Assembly (NCBI GenBank): GCA_902803675.1 | Contig: CADCQZ010000003.1 | Coordinates: 1 to 6,308 of the forward strand | Length of the DNA stretch: 6,308 nucleotides | Direction of reading: 5' to 3' | Source of the DNA: an uncultured Eubacteriales bacterium | GTDB lineage: Bacteria; Bacillota_A; Clostridia; Christensenellales; Aristaeellaceae | Shown here: one piece after another, positions 1-5,246 of the stretch | How positions within the stretch are numbered: the first letter of the stretch is position 1 | How the letters are laid out: the number at the start of each line of letters is the position of its first letter | Notes under the pieces: model-generated | The model's database searches: none | What the model saw: only the letters and a program-made list of their open reading frames with translations | What the model was told of the DNA's origin: nothing | Position numbers and translations under genes: made by a program

Positions 1-467
1 ATCTGCTGGCCGGTCTTCATGTCGACATACGAAAATCCGGTCAGGCTCCATTTCCCGGGAGGGGTCAGCTGGCGGTAGCAGCGCTTTTTCGCGTCATGCC
101 CATGCTCCCCCATCGCCTCTTTCTCTTCGATGACTTCTTTGATCAGGTAATAGTTCTTCCATTCAAGGTCGGATACCCTCGGCATGACAGCCTTTCCGTT
201 GTCCGGATTGGCGTTGGGCTTGTACCAGGGCATGGCCCTGAACCAGTTGTCATATTTGCCGCCGGCTTTGAATACATAACCGTAGCGCGCAAACAGTTCG
301 TTAAAGATGAAGCTCAGGGATTCCCTGTCCCATTTGTGCAGTTCTTCTTTCGTCAGCAGGCGGGTATTGCTGTCGGGGATCAGGTAGAGATCATCCGCGA
401 GAGCGCCTTTCGGGAGAAAGCAGACCACGCATGCCAGCACGCACAGCATCGCCAGGAACCTTTTCAT
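1..467 (-). CDS. Secreted YARHG-domain protein, 3' part cut by window edge
   Basis: The first 155 residues of a minus-strand gene are present, open to the left edge with no stop. It begins MKRFLAMLCVLACVVCFLPKGALADD, with basic residues, a hydrophobic core and an ALA|DD site, so it looks like a type I signal peptide cleaved after about residue 24. A lipoprotein reading at Cys13 is possible but the match is poor. Residues about 47-115 fit the YARHG domain: a helix ending FARYGYVF (59-66), then WF..MPWYKPN (75-85), then a helix containing LEWKNYYLIKEVIEE. YARHG domains occur in extracytoplasmic Bacillota proteins and their function is not known. The ATG at 467 is supported by AAGGAGG six bases upstream. 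The gene has its own promoter about 60-85 bases upstream of the start codon, so it is probably separate from the operon at 618-4425. After residue 115 no recognisable domain is seen before the edge. Confidence 0.85.
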   Translation of the reverse strand, partial: MKRFLAMLCVLACVVCFLPKGALADDLYLIPDSNTRLLTKEELHKWDRESLSFIFNELFARYGYVFKAGGKYDNWFRAMPWYKPNANPDNGKAVMPRVSDLEWKNYYLIKEVIEEKEAMGEHGHDAKKRCYRQLTPPGKWSLTGFSYVDMKTGQQ

Positions 468-524
468 TTTGGACCTCCTTATGAATCAGTAAAGGATCAT
501 AGAACGAGGATTCTTAAGTATTAC

Positions 525-552
525 AGTATATCTGTTCTGAGCCCTGAGTCAA
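525..552 (-). promoter_or_regulatory. Sigma-A-type promoter for the YARHG gene
   Basis: On the minus strand, TTGACT (552-547) and TATACT (530-525) are separated by 16 bases. Each hexamer is one base off consensus. Transcription would start near 518, giving a leader of about 50 bases that contains the AAGGAGG ribosome site at 480-474. This is a sequence match only. Confidence 0.65.
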
Positions 553-563
553 GGCCTAACTCA
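545..563. promoter_or_regulatory. Inverted repeat over the -35 box, possible operator
   Basis: TGAGTCAAGGCCTAACTCA is a 19-base imperfect palindrome. Its outer five base pairs (TGAGT/ACTCA) are perfect, and seven of the nine symmetric positions pair. It covers the whole -35 hexamer (547-552) of the YARHG-gene promoter, so a bound protein could block RNA polymerase. The regulator is unknown, and a chance palindrome of this size cannot be excluded. Confidence 0.35.
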
Positions 564-604
564 AACGATCCGCATCCTTAAGACCCGAGATCCCGCTCAA
601 ATAT

Positions 605-642
605 CACGGCTCGGATATTATGATCCGATATCCGTGTTTTTT
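605..642. terminator. Hairpin with T-tract at the 3' end of the PII-like gene
   Basis: Two overlapping hairpins can form. One is CACGG/CCGTG plus TCGGAT/ATCCGA with a 6-base loop. The other is CGGATAT (612-618) pairing with ATATCCG (628-634). The run of six T lies at 637-642, so the classic intrinsic-terminator polarity is on the plus strand, while the gene that ends here (stop at 620-618) is on the minus strand. On the minus strand the stem is followed only by the weak ATATTTGAG. It may be a bidirectional or inefficient terminator of the operon. The hairpin is clear, but its direction of action is not. Confidence 0.5.
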
Positions 643-1376
643 ATTTCCCCGATGTCCGCGCCGGCGATCTCCTCATCGGTCACCTCTTCGCTCTGAGGCC
701 TGAGGCTCATCCCGGCGGTGTCCGTTACGGGCAGGCTGAAAACGATCGCGCCTGCCTTGGTGCCGGGGCCCGCGTCATGGATGATCCGCCGCATCATTTC
801 GGTCTTGTTTTCCGACGCCGCGACGATGAATATCACATCTTTTTCGCTCGCCAGGGAAATTCCGAGGAACTGCTCCGCTTTCTGCATGCCCGTGCCTCTG
901 GCGTGTATAACAGTCCCGCCCCGGGCTCCCGCTGCCCGGGCAGCCTCCATGACCGTCTCGCTGTATCCCTGATTGCTGATCACGATCAGCATCTCCTGTT
1001 CGGTATTCTTCAAGACCGTTTCCTCCCCCTTGACATATCCCTGTCCGTCCGTCACAAACATCAGCTCCCGTTTCCCGCCGAATGCGGATAAGGGAACGAT
1101 ATACGCGATGCCCACACCGGGCGCCTCGATCCTCAGCCTGACGGACATCGCCTTTTTCGCTTCAAGCCATTTTCGGCCGGTCACGATGGTCATGACGACG
1201 GCTTTTTCCGTCTCATCGATCGCCAGATACTTGAGGATCTGTTTGTTTGCAGTACCGTGACCCAGCGAGATCAGGTGTGTTTCCAGTCCTTTATCACGGT
1301 ACATCTTGATAAAGTCCGGGAGCCTGTCACGGCCTGTCACCGTCATCATCAGGTAAAGTTCTGACTGTTTGAGCAT
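618..1376 (-). CDS. Tandem PII-like (GlnB-fold) regulatory protein
   Basis: This 252-residue protein appears to hold two GlnB-like domains in one chain. The C-terminal one (about 128-223) is the clearer: LIVISNQGYSETVMEAARAAGARGGTVIHARGTG, then GISL..EKDVIFIVA, then GAIVFSLPV, which follows the PII beta-alpha-beta order. The N-terminal half (about 6-100) aligns with it: GHGTANKQILKYLAIDETEKAVVMTIV matches RGTGMQKAEQFLGISLASEKDVIFIVA, and PGVGIAYIVPLSAFGG matches the end. The uridylylated T-loop tyrosine region of classical GlnB is not recognisable. The tail (224-252) is acidic. PII proteins sense small effectors and often dock onto membrane transporters; what this one binds is unknown. It starts 21 bases after the DUF1538 gene ends, which points to co-transcription. 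Its Shine-Dalgarno site (AGGGGG) is about 11 bases from the ATG, a little far. Confidence 0.82.
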   Translation of the reverse strand: MLKQSELYLMMTVTGRDRLPDFIKMYRDKGLETHLISLGHGTANKQILKYLAIDETEKAVVMTIVTGRKWLEAKKAMSVRLRIEAPGVGIAYIVPLSAFGGKRELMFVTDGQGYVKGEETVLKNTEQEMLIVISNQGYSETVMEAARAAGARGGTVIHARGTGMQKAEQFLGISLASEKDVIFIVAASENKTEMMRRIIHDAGPGTKAGAIVFSLPVTDTAGMSLRPQSEEVTDEEIAGADIGEIKNTDIGS

Positions 1377-1397
1377 TTTGCGATCGGCCCCCTTTCA

Positions 1398-2924
1398 TCA
1401 CAGATCGATCACGGCGTCATCGGGCAGATCGGCAAACAGATCCACAGCCGTTTTGGCAGACACTTTCCTGCGTGTGCGGATCCGGTACAGTATGCCCAGA
1501 GCCTGGATGGTTATCAAGGGCGTCATGGCGACCAGTGCCACGACACCGAAAGCGTCCGTCGCCAGGTCGCCTCCCGCAGCGGTACAGCAGCCCATCGTCA
1601 TCGGCAGCAGGAACGCCGCGGTCATCGGGCCGGACGCGACCCCGCCGGAGTCGAAGGCGATCGCCGTGAAGATCCTCGGCGATATGAAACTCATGGCCAA
1701 AGCCAGGACATATCCCGGGATGATGAACCAGAGGACGCTGATGCCCATGAGGACCCGCATCATCGACAAGCCGACCGAGATGCCCACACCCACGCACATG
1801 CAGATCTGCAGGCTTTTGCCGGTGATGGCGCCGTCCGTCAGATCCTCCACCTGACGCATCAGCACATAGACCGCCGGCTCGGCTTTGACCACCAGATAGC
1901 CGATGACGACCCCTACGGGTACGATGATCCAGCTCACGCTCAATCCGCCGATGACCTGTCCGAGATATACGCCCGCCGGCATGAACCCGTAGTTGGCGCC
2001 CGTCATGAAAACCGTCAGGCCGATGTATGTATAAAAGAGCCCCAGCATGATCCTTGAAAGCTGGTGACGGTTCAGCCGGATCATGATGAAATCCACGGCG
2101 AAAAAGAAGACCGTGATCGGCAGGATGGAGATCATCATCTCTTTCAGGTACTCCGGAAAGCCATTCCCGAAAAGCGTCCTGAGTTCCATCGTGTCGGGCA
2201 CGTTGGTCACAACGATCGGTGAGTAATCTGCCCCGTTGGCGTTAAAGATCATACTCAGTATCAGTACCGCTATGATGGGCCCGACGGAGCAAAGGGCGAC
2301 GAGGCCGAAGGAATCCTCGGAGGCGCTGCTGTCGCTGCGGATCGCGGCGATGCCCAGACCGAAGCTCATGATGAACGGCACGGTCATGGGGCCCGTGGTG
2401 ACACCGCCGGAGTCAAAAGCCACGGCGCGGAAACTTTCCGGTGCCAGAAACACCAGGCCCAGGATCACCACATAGCACCCGAAAAGCAGCAGTCTCAGCG
2501 ATATCCGGTAGAATATCCTGACCAGCGCCAACACCAGGAACGCGCCGACTCCCAGGGCGACGGACAGGATCAGCACCATATTGGGTATGGCCTGGACCTG
2601 CTGCGCCAGCACCTGAAGGTCGGGCTCGGAGACGGTGATCAGGATCCCCAGTGCAAAACTGATGCTCAGGATCAGGGGCAGTTTCCTCGTGCGTGTGACG
2701 CTGGCAGCCACATGCTGCCCCATCGGTTCCATGGCCACTTCGGCGCCGACGGAAAACAGCATCATACCGCCGATCAGCATGGCTCCGCCCAGGAGGAAGC
2801 TGAGCATGGTCCCACTCGGGATAGGCGCCACGGTCACGCTCAGTATCAGGACCATGACCATGATCGGCAGCACCGCCGACAACGCTTCCTTCAGCTTTTC
2901 AAGCAGTTTTGACCTCAGTTCCAT
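1398..2924 (-). CDS. DUF1538 multi-pass membrane protein, internally duplicated
   Basis: This 508-residue, very hydrophobic protein has about a dozen predicted membrane segments and matches the DUF1538 family, whose function is uncharacterised. It is a parallel duplication. Repeat 1 (about 12-225) and repeat 2 (about 261-478) each contain a VLPI/ILPI start, an EPxxxVLxxQV motif (100-110 and 349-359) and the signature AFDSGGVxxGPMT (169-181 and 423-435), followed by FG.VAL....P. The repeated Asp, Ser, Gly and Glu residues near membrane segments could line a substrate or ion path, by analogy with other duplicated transporters; this is inference. The start used is the ATG at 2924, preceded by GGGAG at good spacing. 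A GTG at 2981 would add 19 residues but has no ribosome site. The gene ends with tandem TGA TGA stops. The PII-like gene next door suggests regulation by it. Confidence 0.87.
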   Translation of the reverse strand: MELRSKLLEKLKEALSAVLPIMVMVLILSVTVAPIPSGTMLSFLLGGAMLIGGMMLFSVGAEVAMEPMGQHVAASVTRTRKLPLILSISFALGILITVSEPDLQVLAQQVQAIPNMVLILSVALGVGAFLVLALVRIFYRISLRLLLFGCYVVILGLVFLAPESFRAVAFDSGGVTTGPMTVPFIMSFGLGIAAIRSDSSASEDSFGLVALCSVGPIIAVLILSMIFNANGADYSPIVVTNVPDTMELRTLFGNGFPEYLKEMMISILPITVFFFAVDFIMIRLNRHQLSRIMLGLFYTYIGLTVFMTGANYGFMPAGVYLGQVIGGLSVSWIIVPVGVVIGYLVVKAEPAVYVLMRQVEDLTDGAITGKSLQICMCVGVGISVGLSMMRVLMGISVLWFIIPGYVLALAMSFISPRIFTAIAFDSGGVASGPMTAAFLLPMTMGCCTAAGGDLATDAFGVVALVAMTPLITIQALGILYRIRTRRKVSAKTAVDLFADLPDDAVIDL

Positions 2925-2985
2925 TTTATTCTCCCGTAACACGTTTCTCCGCTGCGCAGCGTATCGTCCGACCGCAGGCACCGCA

Positions 2986-4425
2986 TCAATACAATGACAT
3001 GCTCAATACGCCGTAATACACCATCAGGCCCACGAGGAGCAGCAATTCCGTTTTCCAGCGCTTTACCAGCAGGCCGACACATTCCCGCATGAAGGCATTC
3101 GGCCAATACCACCATTTTGTTTTGCTGCCCATTCCTTCCGCGTGCAGGTCAGCCAGATTGGACCATACACCGCTCCGGAACACATGGTAATTCGTCGTAA
3201 CGAAAGCTGTTTTTCCTCCGGGGCCCCTGCTCCGGATGATATCAAGGGATCGGGCCATGTTTTCAAAGGTATTCATCGACTGATCCTCCGGCAGGATCAT
3301 TTCCTCGGGGATACCGTTTTCGAGAAGATACCGTTTCATCGCCATGGCCTCCGGCATCGGCTCATCCTTTCCCTGCCCTCCGGAAGGGATCAGAAGAGCC
3401 TCCTTTCCGCTCTTCTCTTTCTGGATACGCCAGAATTCGATCGCCCGGTCCGCCCGGCCCTTGAGCAGCGGCGGGAGCGTCCCGTCCGGCCTGAAATAGC
3501 ACCCGAGGATGATGATATAATCCCTGTCATAGGATGGGATGTGGCGCGCGGCCCGGATCCCGCAGATGACCGCTCCCGTCAGCATACACTCAAAATACAC
3601 AAAGAGCGTGGAGTATACATTCTCGATGGTGCTCCGGACCCTGTATTCCCATTCCGATCCGGAAAAATCGCGCATCACGAAAAACGCTCCGAAGAGACCG
3701 CCCGCGATCAGCAGGATACCGACGATGATGCCCAATACGTTTTTAAGCCCCGCGCGCTCGTGTTTTAAAAGAACGACATTGCTGAAGGACAGCGCCGCGG
3801 CAAAAAGCAGGGCCAAAGGCAGCGTGATCATCATAAAGTCGGAGCTGGACCTGTTGAGAGTCGAATAAGCACCGATCATGCTGTATCCCAGGGGATCGAC
3901 CGCGTGGAGGATCGTGACCCGCAGCATGACAGCGCCGGTGAACAGCGAAAACAGAAAGAAACCCGCATAATAGACCGATGAGTAAGAGTAAAACGCGCTC
4001 CCCTTCGCGGTAAGAAAACTCCACAGCATGATAACGCTGATCAGGAGAAAAAAGATCGTGATGGCCGCGAGCACGATCATTTCTCCGGTGAAACCACCGG
4101 TGTTTTTGTCATAAATGAAGCCGAACCGGTCGACCCGGAGAGCGACAGATCCCGCCCGGCCCTCCGCCCGGTCCGAGATCTCAATGAACGTTTCACCTTT
4201 CCCGGCAGGTTCGACTTCGATCTTTATCACACCGCCAAGGACCTGGGCGGATCGTATATGGACGACACCGGGATCCGTCAGCGTGAGCACAGGCTCATCA
4301 AAGCTCATATTCGAGGGCAGCGCGTGGATGATCTTATAAGAATCATATACCGTAAAACGGCAGATGAGACAGACCGCGAGAAGGATACCTGCGAGCACCG
4401 CGATCTGCACAGCCGTTCTTCTCAT
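2986..4425 (-). CDS. Multi-pass membrane protein with YdcF/SanA/ElyC-type DUF218 domain
   Basis: This 479-residue protein has a C-terminal DUF218 domain (about 300-445) with all the usual blocks: IILGCYFRPDGTLPPLLKGRADRAIE (305-330), PSGGQGKDEPMPEAMAMKRYL (347-367), EDQSMNTFENM (380-390) and TTNYHVFRSG (410-419). Known relatives are E. coli YdcF, SanA and ElyC, linked to envelope functions; the biochemical role is poorly defined. Ahead of the domain come a membrane segment (7-23), an exported beta-rich stretch (26-112) and about five more membrane segments (116-137, 150-171, 197-219, 230-251, 271-291). One more follows it (459-477). Basic residues flanking the domain (RAARH at 291-295, KRWK at 455-458) suggest that it faces the cytoplasm. 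The ATG at 4425 has GGGAGG six bases upstream. It is the first gene of the minus-strand operon, 61 bases ahead of the DUF1538 gene. Confidence 0.86.
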   Translation of the reverse strand: MRRTAVQIAVLAGILLAVCLICRFTVYDSYKIIHALPSNMSFDEPVLTLTDPGVVHIRSAQVLGGVIKIEVEPAGKGETFIEISDRAEGRAGSVALRVDRFGFIYDKNTGGFTGEMIVLAAITIFFLLISVIMLWSFLTAKGSAFYSYSSVYYAGFFLFSLFTGAVMLRVTILHAVDPLGYSMIGAYSTLNRSSSDFMMITLPLALLFAAALSFSNVVLLKHERAGLKNVLGIIVGILLIAGGLFGAFFVMRDFSGSEWEYRVRSTIENVYSTLFVYFECMLTGAVICGIRAARHIPSYDRDYIIILGCYFRPDGTLPPLLKGRADRAIEFWRIQKEKSGKEALLIPSGGQGKDEPMPEAMAMKRYLLENGIPEEMILPEDQSMNTFENMARSLDIIRSRGPGGKTAFVTTNYHVFRSGVWSNLADLHAEGMGSKTKWWYWPNAFMRECVGLLVKRWKTELLLLVGLMVYYGVLSMSLY

Positions 4426-4496
4426 TATCTGCCTCCCTTATGAGCGATATCCTTCAATACTTTCCGGTCTGAGATCTCATGACAGTGCTTTATTAC

Positions 4497-4525
4497 ACTA
4501 TATCACGCCCGCCATGATTAATCAA
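4497..4525 (-). promoter_or_regulatory. Promoter of the DUF218-DUF1538-PII operon
   Basis: On the minus strand, TTGATT (4525-4520) and TATAGT (4502-4497) are separated by exactly 17 bases. This predicts a start near 4490 and a leader of about 65 bases before the ATG at 4425. A perfect 10-base palindrome, TGATTAATCA (4515-4524), overlaps the -35 box and might be an operator. The boxes deviate from consensus by two bases and one base. Confidence 0.55.
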
Positions 4526-4588
4526 TCCGCTATTTGACAACTGTAATCTAATATGATTCGAACACGTTGAAAAAATTGAACGGACCTG

Positions 4589-4617
4589 TTGACATCCTGA
4601 TGCAAAAGGATTATCAT
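4589..4617 (+). promoter_or_regulatory. Promoter of the ArsR-HMA-ATPase operon
   Basis: A perfect TTGACA (4589-4594), a 17-base spacer and TATCAT (4612-4617, one base off consensus) form a strong sigma-A-type promoter. Transcription would start near 4624, inside the inverted repeat at 4616-4643. That is the expected arrangement for a promoter blocked by an ArsR/SmtB repressor. Confidence 0.72.
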
Positions 4618-4643
4618 ATGAACGGTTGTTCAAGTGTTCAGAT
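4616..4643 (+). promoter_or_regulatory. ArsR/SmtB-type operator with three half-sites
   Basis: TGAACGGTTGTTCA (4619-4632) is a perfect 5-4-5 inverted repeat. It has the same length and TGAA...TTCA form as the core sites of SmtB/CzrA-type sensors. A third half-site, GTTCA, follows at 4636-4640 in direct repeat with the second. The outer arms ATATGAAC (4616-4623) and GTTCAGAT (4636-4643) are also inverted copies at 7 of 8 positions. The site overlaps the -10 box and the predicted start, so binding by the ArsR protein encoded just downstream would repress the operon. Confidence 0.68.
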
Positions 4644-4655
4644 TAGGAGGGCTCC

Positions 4656-5000
4656 ATGAAACACGACCACAAGCTTCTGATCGAGACCGTTATGAAAGCG
4701 TCCCCAGGCGATGAGATGATCTGTGATCTCGCGGATCTTTTCAAGATCTTCGGAGATACCACCCGCATGCGCATCCTTTACGCCCTGTGGGAAAGCGAGA
4801 TGTGCGTGTGCGCTTTGGCGGAATATCTGCACATGACCCAGAGCGCCATATCTCATCAGTTGAAGATCCTCAAAAGCAGCCACCTTGTATCCAACAGGCG
4901 TGAAGGCAAAACCGTGTACTACGCGCTGGCCGACGATCACGTGCGCACGATCGTCACCCAGGGCTGGGAACACCTGACAGAAAAAATGGGAGGACACTGA
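4656..5000 (+). CDS. ArsR/SmtB-family metal-sensing repressor (Zn/Cd/Pb type)
   Basis: This 114-residue winged-helix repressor has the usual family length. The core runs LADLFKIFGDTTRMRILYAL (25-44), then the recognition helix region MTQSAISHQLKILKSSHLV (60-78), then the wing NRREGKTVYYAL (80-91). Two metal sites known in the family can be seen. The alpha-3 motif ESEMCVCALA has Cys50 and Cys52, as in CadC. The alpha-5 set Asp93, His95, His106, Glu109 has exactly the D-x-H-x10-H-x2-E spacing of SmtB. The N-terminus (MKHDHK) offers His3 and His5, where CadC uses cysteines. The protein should release DNA when Zn(II), Cd(II) or Pb(II) binds; which one cannot be told from sequence. The start at 4656 has AGGAGG five bases upstream. 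The operator in its own promoter points to autorepression, and it is coupled to the HMA gene one base downstream. Confidence 0.92.
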   Translation: MKHDHKLLIETVMKASPGDEMICDLADLFKIFGDTTRMRILYALWESEMCVCALAEYLHMTQSAISHQLKILKSSHLVSNRREGKTVYYALADDHVRTIVTQGWEHLTEKMGGH

Positions 5001-5001
5001 G

Positions 5002-5217
5002 ATGAAAAAGAGCTACCGCATCGAGATCGACTGCGCGAACTGCGCCAGGAAAGTGGAAGAAAGTATCGGCAAGCTCCCGTCCGTTCAGTCCGTCCGGGTC
5101 AATTTCATGACCCTCAGAATGACGCTCGAAGCGCCGGACGATGTTTTTGAGGAGACCCTGAGAGCAGCCATAGAGACCGGCAAAAAGATCGAACGGGATT
5201 TTAATGTCGTCTTGTAA
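5002..5217 (+). CDS. Free-standing heavy-metal-associated (HMA) domain protein
   Basis: This 71-residue protein is a single HMA domain with the ferredoxin-like order. Strand 1 is SYRIEID, followed by the metal loop DCANCARKVEESIGKL (Cys11, Cys14) and helix 1, then VQSVRVNF and LRMTLEA strands, helix 2 DDVFEETLRAAIETG, and a final strand. An Asp directly before CxxC, as in DCxxC of ZntA amino-terminal domains, is associated with Zn/Cd/Pb binding rather than copper. The downstream ATPase has no HMA domain of its own, so this protein is probably its detached metal-binding module or a soluble metal donor. The ATG lies one base after the ArsR stop, and its GGGAGG ribosome site (4988-4993) is inside the end of the ArsR gene, so translation is likely coupled. 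No signal peptide is seen, so it should be cytosolic. Confidence 0.88.
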   Translation: MKKSYRIEIDCANCARKVEESIGKLPSVQSVRVNFMTLRMTLEAPDDVFEETLRAAIETGKKIERDFNVVL

Positions 5218-5218
5218 T

Positions 5219-5237
5219 TCCGGAGCCTCCCCGGAGG
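5219..5237 (+). promoter_or_regulatory. GC-rich hairpin that could mask the ATPase ribosome site
   Basis: The ribosome site GGAGG (5233-5237) of the ATPase gene can pair with CCTCC (5226-5230) in a tight hairpin. Its bases 5231-5235 (CCGGA) can instead pair with TCCGG (5219-5223). Both structures are small, so an effect on translation is possible but unproven. The Shine-Dalgarno role itself is well supported, being nine bases before the ATG. Confidence 0.35.
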
Positions 5238-5246
5238 ATAAATGAC

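Noticed and set aside
96..581. Plus-strand open frame of 161 codons
   Set aside because: It is antisense to the YARHG gene, which has a signal peptide, domain match, ribosome site and promoter. The frame also runs through that promoter.
2950..2961. CGCTGCGCAGCG palindrome between the DUF218 and DUF1538 genes
   Set aside because: It has almost no loop and no T-tract, so it is not a terminator, and nothing else links it to a function.
2925..2981. GTG start at 2981 extending the DUF1538 protein by 19 residues
   Set aside because: The added stretch is polar, unlike the family start, and has no Shine-Dalgarno site. The ATG at 2924 has one.
3142..3768. Plus-strand open frame of 208 codons
   Set aside because: It lies antisense to the DUF218 gene, shows no family motif and has no ribosome site. 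Long antisense frames are expected in GC-rich coding sequence.
4534..4557. Second plus-strand promoter, TTGACA with TATGAT
   Set aside because: The spacer is only 12 bases, too short for a sigma-A promoter, and a well-formed promoter lies at 4589-4617.
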